A DNA stretch of 64,000 nt, taken from Entomobacter blattae (lineage in GTDB: Bacteria > Pseudomonadota > Alphaproteobacteria > Acetobacterales > Acetobacteraceae). Location of the stretch: the NCBI RefSeq assembly GCF_014672835.1, contig NZ_CP060244.1, forward strand, positions 1,281,001 to 1,345,000, in the 5' to 3' direction. Positions within the stretch are counted from its first letter, which is position 1; each line of letters begins with the position of its first letter. Positions 1-8,710 of the stretch are shown one piece after another. The translations under genes and the position numbers were made by a program. Under the pieces are notes generated by a model. The model was not told the DNA's origin, searched no databases, and was given only the letters and a program-made list of their open reading frames with translations.

Positions 1-239
1 TATGAGAGCACACTGAAGACCCAAGCAGCCACAGGGCAAAAACAGCCTTTATACTAAGGGGGTGTAGCCAGGGGGTATGGGTCAGAGATTGTAGCTCATG
101 GTTTGTGGGCCAATGGTTGTGGACTGGTGATTGTGGATTAGGGCTTTTGGGTGGTAACAGGCTTTAGAAAAATGGCGGGGTTTTCTGTGTTTTTGTTTTT
201 CTGGCCGAGGCCTATAAGGATAACAAAGAGGAAAAAATA

Positions 240-2642
240 GTGGCAAGTGAAGAGCTGGTTGACCCCACAGGGGAGGAGTCTCATCCATTTCGTCGTTTTA
301 TGATTCAGATTGCGATTCCGATTATTGGGGTTATTTTGGTTGTTTTGGTGATTGTTGGTGTAAGCCTTCATTCCTATAACTCCACACGGGAAGGGGTGCT
401 GAGGCTTTCGCACACCATTCTTCTCAACCAGCAACAGCGGGTTTCAAAAGAAGTAGCCGACTTTCTAGAGCCCGCCTCAACAGCAGCTTTCATCCTTGAT
501 GATATGATCCACCACAGCCCCATCCGCTATGAAAGGGGCCTGTTCGAGATCTATACCACAAGCCTCTTGCGGAAAATCCCCCAATTTCAGTCCTTCTATC
601 TGGCTGATGAGGATGGCAACTTTGCCATGGTTGAACATATGAGTGAGGGACGCTTGCGTCGCACGCTTCTGCAAAGAGACCCCACCACCCATAAAATGGT
701 CTTCTACCGCCGGATCTATAATCAGGATGGTGTGCTGATCGGCCAAAGCTCCGACCCCAGCAACGGATATGACCCCCGCACACGGCCATGGTATAAAAAT
801 GCCGGCAAGGATGGCATGATCCAATGGTATAAGCCGTATTACCTCAGTTACTTGCACGAGGTGCTGATCGCCTCTGCGGCCTCTTTTCAGGGGGCTGATG
901 GCAAGAAAAAAGTCTTCTCAGTGAACATCACCTTAAGCCAGCTGACCACATTTTTGTCTTCCCTACGTTTTGGTACCCATGGGGATGCCGCCATTATTGA
1001 CAAGGATGGCCACTTTATTGCCGGTAGGCGCCTTTTGGAAGTAGCTCACCAAAAGCAGAAATCCAATGCTGAGTGGGACCCCACCGATACGGTGGTCGAT
1101 AGCCAGCATACCCCGGTGTTAATGCGCGCTTATGATGACTTTCGTGTCAATAGTTATGGGGTCCGTGAGATTCAAAAGGATAATAAGCGTTATATCATGA
1201 TTGCAGCAGCCCTTCCCTCTGATACCCAGGGGTGGATTTTGCTGGTGGTGGTACCTGAAAATGACTTCTCTGACTTTACAGCGTCCGATGGAAAGCAGAA
1301 TTTTCTGTTTTCTCTGGTCATTGTAGGCCTGGCCATTGTCTTGGCAGGCTTGCTTATCCGCCAGGGAAGGCGAACAGAAAAAGCCCGTAAGGATTTTCGC
1401 ACCCAACAATATATCAACCAACAGCAGGGCCAAATTATCGGAGATTTCGCAAGAGACCCAACCTTGCTCAACCCACAAGAAGAAGCTCTTAAACTCACAG
1501 AAGAATTGGCGAGCCTTTCGCATAGCAAGCGCGTGGGTTTATGGCGCTTATTGCGAGATGGCAGCACGTTATTATGCGATGATTTTTACGATGTCCAAGG
1601 CGATACCCACACCGGTGGCTTTGAAATTGCCAATGCGGAAATGTCAGCTTTCTTCAGCCTTATTCAAGAAGGGGGGACAGTGCATATTGAGGATGCGAGC
1701 AGAGATGATCGGGTGCTGCCTTATTACCGGCAATATATGAGCAAGTTCGGCTCTACCTCGCTTGATATTTTTATTGTCCAGGGTGAGGGCTCTGCCTCAG
1801 CTGGGGCGATTGTCCTAGAGGATGCCGAAATTATCCGCAATGTGGCCAATACTGTTGAGCTGGTCGGGGCGATTGTAGCCTTGCGCTTTGCCGTCGCTAA
1901 CCGGGAGATGATAGGCTATACCCGCAAAGTAGCCTCTCAAAGCCAGCCCGTTATACTGGCCCAAAAAGAGCAAAACCTTATTGGCGAGCAGGGGGTTAAT
2001 GGGCAGATGTTTCCTTTGGCCCTGCAGAAGCCTCACCAAGCGGGTTCATCCCAATCTGTGCCTGAGGGGGAGGGTGCTGAACTGGCCAACCAGGGGTTCT
2101 TCCCCTATGTTGCGGTTATGATGCTCAGCTTTTTGGAATTAAACCAAGTTTCTGCCCATAGTGCTGACACTATTGTTGAAACGGTTAAAACCATGAGCCT
2201 GCAGCTTGAAGAGGTGGCTCAGAAATATAACCTTCGGTATATACAGGTGGTTGGCAACCGTATTCTGGCTGCAACGGGGTTTGTCCCTGAAGGGGATTCC
2301 ACAGCCATTATTCGCTTGGCCAATGCAGCTTTGGATATCCGTGATCTTTGTGCAGCCCTGCTGGGCCAGCTCGATATTGACCCTCTCTTTAAAATAGGCA
2401 TGGATATTGGGCCCGCTTATGCAGGCCATTTGGGTCAGGCAGGGCAGGTGTTTAACATATGGGGTGGGGTGGTTAAAGTGGCAGAGCTTATGGCCTTTGA
2501 TGCCCCCGATATTGGCACCATTCAGGTGACGGAAGTGGTTTATGAGAACTTGCGTCATCGGTTCCTGTTCAGGCCTAGAAGCACGTTTTTTGTGCCTGGC
2601 AGTGGCTTGGTGCAAACCTATGTTCTGGCGGGGTTGCGTTAA
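240..2642 (+). CDS. Membrane sensor with dCache, GAF and degenerate nucleotidyl-cyclase domain
   Basis: An 800-residue inner-membrane protein, first gene of the lipid-transport operon. A membrane helix at about 21-44 is followed by a periplasmic region of about 300 residues resembling a double Cache sensor, a second helix at about 355-375, a GAF-like domain at about 400-560, and a C-terminal domain from about 620 with the fold signature of class III cyclases (GPAYAGHLG and IQVTEVVYENL match the usual pattern). The metal-binding aspartates are absent: the usual FADI-type segment reads MLSF, and GDAxxA reads GNRILAA. In the WGDxVNxAxR motif D, N and R are replaced (WGGVVKVAELM). I infer no cyclase activity and a regulatory or binding role. 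The GTG start follows an AAAGAGGAAA ribosome-binding site. Confidence 0.85.
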   Translation: MASEELVDPTGEESHPFRRFMIQIAIPIIGVILVVLVIVGVSLHSYNSTREGVLRLSHTILLNQQQRVSKEVADFLEPASTAAFILDDMIHHSPIRYERGLFEIYTTSLLRKIPQFQSFYLADEDGNFAMVEHMSEGRLRRTLLQRDPTTHKMVFYRRIYNQDGVLIGQSSDPSNGYDPRTRPWYKNAGKDGMIQWYKPYYLSYLHEVLIASAASFQGADGKKKVFSVNITLSQLTTFLSSLRFGTHGDAAIIDKDGHFIAGRRLLEVAHQKQKSNAEWDPTDTVVDSQHTPVLMRAYDDFRVNSYGVREIQKDNKRYIMIAAALPSDTQGWILLVVVPENDFSDFTASDGKQNFLFSLVIVGLAIVLAGLLIRQGRRTEKARKDFRTQQYINQQQGQIIGDFARDPTLLNPQEEALKLTEELASLSHSKRVGLWRLLRDGSTLLCDDFYDVQGDTHTGGFEIANAEMSAFFSLIQEGGTVHIEDASRDDRVLPYYRQYMSKFGSTSLDIFIVQGEGSASAGAIVLEDAEIIRNVANTVELVGAIVALRFAVANREMIGYTRKVASQSQPVILAQKEQNLIGEQGVNGQMFPLALQKPHQAGSSQSVPEGEGAELANQGFFPYVAVMMLSFLELNQVSAHSADTIVETVKTMSLQLEEVAQKYNLRYIQVVGNRILAATGFVPEGDSTAIIRLANAALDIRDLCAALLGQLDIDPLFKIGMDIGPAYAGHLGQAGQVFNIWGGVVKVAELMAFDAPDIGTIQVTEVVYENLRHRFLFRPRSTFFVPGSGLVQTYVLAGLR

Positions 2643-2643
2643 C

Positions 2644-3642
2644 ATGATAGGTTGGGCCCCAAAAAAGATGTGGATTGTGCCAGGTCCTATGCCAAGCCCT
2701 ATGCCAGATCCCTTTATACTGGGCTTCCCAAGGGCTACCTCATGGATTTTAAGCCCTATAGTGGGCGGGTTATGGGGTCGTGAGCAGTGCAACTGTGACC
2801 AGTACAGCAGTGATCAGCGCAGAAGAAGTGACCAGTGGGGCAGCGACCAACACAGTAAGGGGAGTGCTCTTAACCAAGCTCGCTTAGCGAGCAGAGGAGT
2901 TGCGGAAAGCAACCGTGACGAATGTTCTCAATATTCTCGTGGCCATAAAGGGGAGAGAGAAGACTGCCAGCTTCAAGACCCCTCCCAAGACCTCCCTAAA
3001 AAGATAGGCTCCAAAAACACAGGCCCCAAAAAAACACGTCATGAAAAAATGGGCCATGAGAAAACACGCCCTGAGAAAACGGGCCATAAAAAAATGCGCT
3101 ATGAAAAAGAGGCCCATGAAAAAACACGCCAGAATAAGGCCTGGAACAGGGGGCAAAAGTGGGTTTGTTGTTTTCTTGGCAGGATCCTTCTTGTGCGCTG
3201 GGTCCCTCTTGTGGGTATGGTCTCTCTTGTAGGGAATGAAAGTCAAGGAAAGCTTAACCTTTATAAGGGGTTTGAGAACGCAAGGGAAGTTGAAAACGCA
3301 GGAGAAAAGAGAGGCGAGTGTAAAAATAAAAACAAGAATAAGAATAAAAATAAAACCCAGCTTACCCCATGGCCTGTCTTCTTCCCTTCTCTTTTAATTC
3401 AGGGGCGAAAGATTTTGGGGGCACAGGGCAATCCTGCTTTGGTGAGAAGGCATTATTTTACGGTATCTTTTTTATCTTCTTTTTGGTCTTTATCTTTTTC
3501 CTGGGTCTTACCTTCTTTTGGGGGGGGTGCTGTAAGGTCTTTTTATCAAAGGGTTTATTTTAATCAGGGGGTTTATGAGTGGGTTTATGAGTCTGGCCTT
3601 TCAGCTCTTAAAGCGGGTAAAGGAGTTTTCTCATGCGCCTAA
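2644..3642 (+). CDS. Candidate translated low-complexity spacer ORF between sensor and permease
   Basis: An open frame of 332 codons fills the whole gap. Its ATG lies one base after the upstream TAA, and its stop overlaps the permease start by 10 bases. The product is low complexity, with a run of 5-residue repeats of the type HEKTx, and matches no family I recognise. The frame stays open for about 1 kb although the DNA is repetitive and looks like other non-coding spacers here. It may be a real fast-evolving protein, or a spacer kept open so ribosomes reach the permease. I favour the second reading; annotators may call nothing here. Confidence 0.3.
   Translation: MIGWAPKKMWIVPGPMPSPMPDPFILGFPRATSWILSPIVGGLWGREQCNCDQYSSDQRRRSDQWGSDQHSKGSALNQARLASRGVAESNRDECSQYSRGHKGEREDCQLQDPSQDLPKKIGSKNTGPKKTRHEKMGHEKTRPEKTGHKKMRYEKEAHEKTRQNKAWNRGQKWVCCFLGRILLVRWVPLVGMVSLVGNESQGKLNLYKGFENAREVENAGEKRGECKNKNKNKNKNKTQLTPWPVFFPSLLIQGRKILGAQGNPALVRRHYFTVSFLSSFWSLSFSWVLPSFGGGAVRSFYQRVYFNQGVYEWVYESGLSALKAGKGVFSCA
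3010..3129. repeat. 15-bp tandem repeat, about 8 diverged units
   Basis: Units of the form catgaaaaaatgggc recur every 15 bp. Because 15 is a multiple of 3 the array keeps the overlapping 332-codon frame open and reads as 5-residue repeats. Confidence 0.8.
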
Positions 3643-4469
3643 GCTGGGCAGGGTTGTGGTCTTCACGCTGGTTTATTACGTTTTTTCGCTGGTTGGGCTT
3701 TATTGGCCGGGTAACGCGTACGCATGTTCGTTTTTTTCTGGTGCTGGTGGGAACCGCTTGGGGTGTGCTACGCGAAAGTGTGAACCCTTTATCGTGGCGG
3801 CGTACGGTGGTTTATGAGTTTCGGCGCACTTTATCGCAGGCGGTTGGTGGGGGGGTCATGAGCACCCTCTTTACGGCCACCCTGACCGGAATAGCCATTA
3901 TCTCCCAAACCATTTATTGGCTTGGGGTGGCTGGCATGGACCAGATGACAGGCTCGATCCTGGCTACGATCCTTCTGCGTGAGGTTGCCCCCATTTTGGT
4001 GGGAATCATCATGCTGGGCCGAAGCGGCATGCTGGCCGTAGCAGAATGTGGACAGCTAACGCGCACAGGCACAATCCGGCTTTTGGAATCCCAAGGGGTA
4101 GACCCCTTTACGTTTTTTGTTATGTCGCGGGCATTTTCCTTTACCATCAGTAGCTTTACCTTAGGGATTTTGTTTAGTTTTACAGCACTTTTTGTGGGTT
4201 ATATCATTAGCTATTCGGTAGGGACAACATCCAGCTCGGTGTGGTTTTTCTTCAATACTGTCCTTTTATCCATGACAGCGTGGGACTACATTCTTGTGCC
4301 GTTAAAATTTGTGACCATTGGTTTTTTCATTGGCCTTGGCTCCACATTAACCGGGCTGCTCATTCAAAGTAACGAGAGCGTTTCTTCCCTTTTGCCAAGA
4401 GCCTTTGCCAGGGGTATTCTCATGGTTATGTTTATAACGGTGCTGTTTAGCATCAATATTAATTTTTAG
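3633..4469 (+). CDS. MlaE-family lipid ABC transporter permease
   Basis: A 278-residue integral membrane protein of the MlaE/YrbE permease family, the membrane subunit of MCE-type systems that move phospholipid or other hydrophobic molecules between the membranes. The family core is visible: the segment with LREVAPILVGIIMLGRSG at about residues 125-145 is the characteristic coupling region, followed by several hydrophobic helices to the C-terminus. AAAGGAG lies 8 bases upstream of the ATG. It is followed after 21 bases by the ATPase-like gene and then the MCE gene, so permease, ATPase and substrate-binding subunits are adjacent. The substrate cannot be read from sequence. Confidence 0.9.
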   Translation: MRLSWAGLWSSRWFITFFRWLGFIGRVTRTHVRFFLVLVGTAWGVLRESVNPLSWRRTVVYEFRRTLSQAVGGGVMSTLFTATLTGIAIISQTIYWLGVAGMDQMTGSILATILLREVAPILVGIIMLGRSGMLAVAECGQLTRTGTIRLLESQGVDPFTFFVMSRAFSFTISSFTLGILFSFTALFVGYIISYSVGTTSSSVWFFFNTVLLSMTAWDYILVPLKFVTIGFFIGLGSTLTGLLIQSNESVSSLLPRAFARGILMVMFITVLFSININF

Positions 4470-4490
4470 GGTAGGCTTCAGGAGTAGGTT

Positions 4491-5195
4491 ATGAGCGGTA
4501 TTGAACCCCTACTGGAAATGCAAGATGTTCTGCCCTATTTTGAGCAGACCGTCTTACCCCCCGCAATTTATAATTTTAGGGTTTTTGCTGGCCAGTTTAT
4601 TCTTATAGAATGCCGCAATGCTTTTAGAGGGAATGCTTTTGCGGATATGTGCCTGGGTATGGTGGGTTTAAAGACGGGGAGCATTCGGTTTATGGGGTTG
4701 GATTGGGCCAAGCTCCAGCTCCAGCAAAAAAATGCCTTGCGTGGCCGTGTTGGCCGCTATCCCCATATTCAAGGGAACTGGATGAACCTTCTGGGCACCC
4801 ATTTTAACATTATGTTTCAGCAGCTTCATCACACCAAGCGTGAGACAGAAGAAATTGTTCATGAGGCCACAGCCCTCTCACGGCGCTTTGGCTTGCCGGG
4901 CCTTCCCGTTGAAGCCCCAGAAATGTTAAGCGACGTTGATAGGGCTCGTGCAGCCTGTGTCAGGGCGTTTATGGGAAGCCCCTCTCTTGTTCTGTTGGAA
5001 TATTGCCTAGAAGATTATTTGCCGGAATTAAAAGACCCCTTGTTTCGTACCATTAACAATATGCAAAGCACAGGGACGGCGGTGATCAGCTTTACCAGGG
5101 ATCGGTTTTTATGGAAGGATTATAACCGCGAGATATCGGGCTTCTACCGCTTACGGACGGAAGGGCTGGTCGTGTCGAGAGGAGGGATACAGTAA
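4491..5195 (+). CDS. Degenerate ABC ATPase-like subunit of the MCE system
   Basis: A 234-residue protein in the place of MlaF. The layout is that of an ABC nucleotide-binding domain, but each catalytic motif is broken. The P-loop position reads IECRNAFRGNAF, with no GxxGxGKS/T and no lysine. The signature reads LSDVDRARAACVRAF instead of LSGGQ. The Walker B equivalent is LVLLEYCLED, lacking the consecutive Asp-Glu. The H-loop region reads ISFTRDRF with no histidine. The stop TAA shares its last base with the ATG of the MCE gene, indicating translational coupling. I infer a non-hydrolysing scaffold or a partner for an ATPase encoded elsewhere. Confidence 0.75.
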   Translation: MSGIEPLLEMQDVLPYFEQTVLPPAIYNFRVFAGQFILIECRNAFRGNAFADMCLGMVGLKTGSIRFMGLDWAKLQLQQKNALRGRVGRYPHIQGNWMNLLGTHFNIMFQQLHHTKRETEEIVHEATALSRRFGLPGLPVEAPEMLSDVDRARAACVRAFMGSPSLVLLEYCLEDYLPELKDPLFRTINNMQSTGTAVISFTRDRFLWKDYNREISGFYRLRTEGLVVSRGGIQ

Positions 5196-6196
5196 TGTTT
5201 TTATTTAGGCGAACCGATAATGCCCGCCAGCTTGTCCATATTCGCTATACGGATGAATGGGTCGGCGTGCTGGTTTTGATCTGTTTAATTGCCTGTGGGG
5301 CGGCCGTGGTGGAAGCGGGTTTTTTAAGGGATTGGTTAACCCCTTCTGCCAGCTTGCGCATCTTGCTGCCAGAAACAGGGGTGGCTAACCTCAGTGTGGG
5401 CGATGATGTGGAGGTGTTTGGTATTCATGCCGGTACCATCCGCAAGGTTTCGGTTAACCCTTCTGGTGGGCTCTATGCTGTCGCCGAAATAGACCCCCAG
5501 GTGACGATTTATATTCGCCAAGATAGTCAGGCTGTTATTCGCCGGCGTTTTGCCGTGGCAGGGGCCACTTATATTGCCATTAGCCGTGGCTTTGGCCAGG
5601 AGTTTGACTGGCACTACGCCGTTATTAAAGCCAACACCGAGCCCAACCCGATGGATACCATAACCCAGATGTTGCTTCAGGTTCACCAAAAGATCCTGCC
5701 TATTCTCGATAGTGCCCAGCAGCTGGTAGATAACCTTGATAACGTAACCGGCAATCTGCGGACGGGTAAGGGCACTATTGGCCGCCTGCTCAGCAATGAT
5801 GACCTAGCGCGCAAGACAGAAAAAATGGTCACCGCGCTGAATGCTGTGGTCAACAACCTTCAACCACTGGAAGGCAAAGCCGGTGCCGTGTTGGGCAGTG
5901 CACACCAGGTGATGGGCAATACCAACAAAATCCTTACCCATACCGATGTGATCTTGGCGAATTTGCGCCGTATCTCGCATGATTTGGAGCAGGCTTCTCC
6001 GCGGCTGCCTCGATTGGTGAAAAACCTTGATGAAAGCACCAGCAACCTGCCTGCCTTGCTGACCCAAACTCAGTTGATGGTTGACCAGCTTGAAAAGCTC
6101 ACCCGCCAGCTTCGAGGATTGTGGTATTTGGGGGGAGCGAATACCAAGCCGCGCTCTCAAACAGACCGCCTGCCTGCCCATGAGGTTAACCCATGA
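5195..6196 (+). CDS. MCE (MlaD-like) substrate-binding protein
   Basis: A 333-residue protein with one N-terminal membrane helix at about 22-42, an MCE domain at about 50-130 (GxxVxxxGxxxGxV-like stretch DDVEVFGIHAGTIRKV), and a long helical C-terminal region rich in heptad-like Leu/Val and Asn residues. That arrangement matches periplasmic MCE proteins that bind or channel lipids between inner-membrane permease and outer-membrane partners. It starts inside the stop codon of the ATPase-like gene and overlaps the next gene by an ATGA, so the four genes are probably co-translated. Confidence 0.88.
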   Translation: MFLFRRTDNARQLVHIRYTDEWVGVLVLICLIACGAAVVEAGFLRDWLTPSASLRILLPETGVANLSVGDDVEVFGIHAGTIRKVSVNPSGGLYAVAEIDPQVTIYIRQDSQAVIRRRFAVAGATYIAISRGFGQEFDWHYAVIKANTEPNPMDTITQMLLQVHQKILPILDSAQQLVDNLDNVTGNLRTGKGTIGRLLSNDDLARKTEKMVTALNAVVNNLQPLEGKAGAVLGSAHQVMGNTNKILTHTDVILANLRRISHDLEQASPRLPRLVKNLDESTSNLPALLTQTQLMVDQLEKLTRQLRGLWYLGGANTKPRSQTDRLPAHEVNP

Positions 6197-8043
6197 GAGA
6201 GATGTTTAAAATTCTGTTTCCTCTCAAGGCCCTCCGTATAGTGTGGCCCGGCATTGTTCCCACTTGGCTCTTACCCCACAGCAAACCAGAAGGACACTTT
6301 TGGGGTCTTGGCCCAAAAATGGGGCCAGGGCCAGGTTTACGGTCTATCCCTGATCCAAGCTTGCAGCTTAACTCCAGCGCAAGTTTGATAGGAAGGCCAA
6401 GGGTTGGCAGAGATTTTGCTGTAGATTATGGCTTAAACCCACAGCCAGGGTGGGAGGGGAATGATCAGGAGAGGTTGAAAGAAAAGGCTGGGACGCAAAA
6501 ATCTACTCTACAACCCAACAAGAGAACAGACCCAAGGGGAAGGCTAAGCTCAAAAACAAGACTAAGCTTAAGAATGCCACCAAGAATACCCCCGAGAATA
6601 TCTCTGAAAATATCCTCAAGACTAACTCCAGAGGGAAGAGCGGACATATTAGAGAGAGGAACAGAAATAAAAAAAACACTTCTCGGCGCCTTTTCAGGCC
6701 GAGGAGCGATTCTTGTCTCCTTGCAGGAAAGGACACAAGGGCTCCATCAGGGCGTATCCTCTCCAACACCCCTAATGACACACCCAATCACAGTGCCAAT
6801 CTTATCGAGGAGCGATTCTTGTCTCCTTGCAGGAAAGAAAACAAGGGCCCCATCAGAGCGTATTCCCTCTAACACCTCCCATGACATCCTCAATTACAGC
6901 GCTCCAATCACAGCCCCAATGACATATGCTGTAACACAGGCAGTAACACATGCCGTAACATACTTAGGAGCACACCCAGTACCACCTCCTGGAGGAGAGC
7001 CCAGAGAACGAGAGCCTAGAGCACGAGAGCGAGAGGTCAGAGCACAGCAGGCAACCTTGGGAAGGCAAGCAGGTTGGAGGTGGTCAGCATCTTTGGTGGG
7101 TCTTCTATTCTTGGGGTTGGCCGGGGGTGTGGCAGGCTGTGGGAGCGTTGAAGAGGAAGATCCCTACGATCAAAATCTTTATCTTACCATGCGCGCGGGG
7201 GATCAGTCAGCCAGCTTGCAGCGTTATAGCCAGGCAGAACAGCAATATCAGAAAGCCTATTTTGCGGCTGTGGCCAGAAATGATCATGAAGCCATAGAGA
7301 ATGCCGCCTATAATCTGGCATTAACCCAGTTGGCCCAAAGCCAGGCGCAAGCAGCCCTCAAACAGGTTACCCTAGCCCGGCAGGCTTTGTTGGTGCGGGG
7401 GGTTAAAACGGCTTCTGCTCTTGATCTGGTGGCCGCTGCTGCCCAGTTTAGGCTAGACCATTATAGCCAGGCTGCCCTTTTGGCCGAGAGGGCCATGCAG
7501 TCTTCTCAGAGTGATATTGCCGAGCGGGCCGCCTTTATCAGAGGGTTAATTGCTGATGAGCAGGGGGACAACCCAACCTTACGGGCCATGCTTGGGCGTG
7601 TGGCGCCGCAAGATAAGGATGAAAGTGAGCTCAGCTTACCCCAAAGGGCTGATAAGGCCGAATTGCAAGCCCGCTTTTTTCGTAGATCTGGCCAGTTGAA
7701 CGAGGCCCAACAACAGATTACGCTGGCCAGTGGGTTTTATCGCCGTGCGGTGGATTACCGCAGTATGGCCCGTAGCTTGGCTTTTGAAGGAGATTTAACT
7801 CTTCAGCAAGGTCATACCCAACGCGCCGGAGATTTTTACCTTCAGGCGGCCCAGTCACTTCTTTTGTTGAGGGACGATCACGGGGCAGAAAAACTATGGC
7901 GTAAAATTCAGGTTCTGCCGCTTTCGGGTGCATGGAAAAGGCAGGCAGAGAAAAGTATGTCTCGTATTCGTATGGAGTTAATGGATGTTCCGGTCGATAT
8001 TATTAAAAAACGTGCAGCCCGCCAACAGGAGAACCGCTGGTAG
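6193..8043 (+). CDS. TPR-type lipoprotein with long low-complexity N-terminal extension
   Basis: The 616-codon frame starts in the ATGA overlap with the MCE gene. Residues 1 to about 290 are Pro/Arg/Thr-rich, contain repeats and match no domain. Then comes a classic lipoprotein signal (hydrophobic LVGLLFLGLAGGVAGC, cysteine near residue 316), followed by about 300 residues of TPR-like helical pairs. A lipobox so far from the start cannot act as a normal signal peptide, so the functional start may be internal; an in-frame TTG at 7057 would give a normal signal. The extension looks like a repeat expansion inserted between the original start and the signal. Its role in the operon is probably an envelope partner of the MCE system. 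Confidence 0.6.
   Translation: MREMFKILFPLKALRIVWPGIVPTWLLPHSKPEGHFWGLGPKMGPGPGLRSIPDPSLQLNSSASLIGRPRVGRDFAVDYGLNPQPGWEGNDQERLKEKAGTQKSTLQPNKRTDPRGRLSSKTRLSLRMPPRIPPRISLKISSRLTPEGRADILERGTEIKKTLLGAFSGRGAILVSLQERTQGLHQGVSSPTPLMTHPITVPILSRSDSCLLAGKKTRAPSERIPSNTSHDILNYSAPITAPMTYAVTQAVTHAVTYLGAHPVPPPGGEPREREPRAREREVRAQQATLGRQAGWRWSASLVGLLFLGLAGGVAGCGSVEEEDPYDQNLYLTMRAGDQSASLQRYSQAEQQYQKAYFAAVARNDHEAIENAAYNLALTQLAQSQAQAALKQVTLARQALLVRGVKTASALDLVAAAAQFRLDHYSQAALLAERAMQSSQSDIAERAAFIRGLIADEQGDNPTLRAMLGRVAPQDKDESELSLPQRADKAELQARFFRRSGQLNEAQQQITLASGFYRRAVDYRSMARSLAFEGDLTLQQGHTQRAGDFYLQAAQSLLLLRDDHGAEKLWRKIQVLPLSGAWKRQAEKSMSRIRMELMDVPVDIIKKRAARQQENRW
6701..6872. repeat. Direct repeat of about 65 bp, offset 106 bp
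   Basis: Copies at about 6701-6765 and 6807-6872 share gaggagcgattcttgtctcc and continue with high similarity. They lie in the stop-free extension upstream of the lipoprotein signal, showing that the extension grew at least partly by duplication. Confidence 0.8.
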
Positions 8044-8149
8044 TGCTTTGCGCAATCCAATAGCGGCTTTGGTGGCAACCTTTGTAAAAAAACTTGTTGT
8101 CGGGAACGTCCTGCACAGGCAGAAAGAGGGAGGTGACTTCTGGTTATCG

Positions 8150-8265
8150 GCTGACGTATTTGGTAGATTCTCTAGCAGTTTCTCTGACAGATTCTTTGGC
8201 CGCTTTTCTGGCCGCTTTTCTGGCCGCTTTTCTGGCTGGTTATCTGGTCGCTTCTCTGGTCAGTT
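8150..8265. repeat. 12-bp-unit tandem repeat (ttctggccgctt)
   Basis: Three near-perfect units followed by diverged ones. The unit is a multiple of 3, and the frame from 7985 into the small lipoprotein stays open across it, giving RFSGRFSGRFSG-type repeats. Confidence 0.75.
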
Positions 8266-8377
8266 ATTTGGCGGAAGCGCTGCCATTGCACCAGGTGATC
8301 CGAAAAAAGCCCTGGTTATCCGCAACCCAACCGCTTTCATAGGGGCTATCCTGTGCGGGGCAAAACAGACCAGGCGG

Positions 8378-8659
8378 ATGTGGGCTTGCCTGGCGTTGAT
8401 CGGTCTGGTTGGGTGTTCCTCAACGGGAGATTATGGCCGCAATCGTCCTAAGGATACTGTCTGGCGCAAAAAAACAGATCCCGGCACTCAGTATGACCCC
8501 TATTACCATTCTTCTATCAAGCAGGGCAGTCTCTCACAAGTGCATTCTGGGGTCGATACTCCTGCAGAAATCGATCCCCATGCCCACCATAATCCCAAGC
8601 AGATTTTTAGATATTCCCCCATTTTGGCAGAGCCGAACAGAAATCCCTATACTGAGTAA
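8378..8659 (+). CDS. Small lipoprotein, last gene of the MCE operon
   Basis: The product from this ATG is 93 residues with a short signal (MWACLALIGLVGCSS) whose LVGC is a good lipobox; the mature part is hydrophilic, rich in His, Pro and Tyr, and of no family I recognise. The same frame is open back to 7985, inside the previous gene, so annotators may choose a much earlier start; the upstream part is 12-bp repeats and would bury the signal peptide. An outer-membrane accessory to the MCE system is a guess from position only. Confidence 0.55.
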   Translation: MWACLALIGLVGCSSTGDYGRNRPKDTVWRKKTDPGTQYDPYYHSSIKQGSLSQVHSGVDTPAEIDPHAHHNPKQIFRYSPILAEPNRNPYTE

Positions 8660-8710
8660 TAGGCCCCTGAGTAATATGTTTCTGAGTAATATGTTTCTGA
8701 GTAATACTCC
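8651..8710. repeat. 15-bp tandem repeat, 4 units
   Basis: Units like tctgagtaatatgtt at the 3' end of the lipoprotein gene and just beyond its stop codon. Confidence 0.85.

Noticed and set aside
2878-2892. Short palindrome gctcgcttagcgagc considered as a terminator inside the MCE operon
   Set aside because: 6-bp stem with 3-base loop and no T run; it lies within a stop-free frame that appears to be read through.
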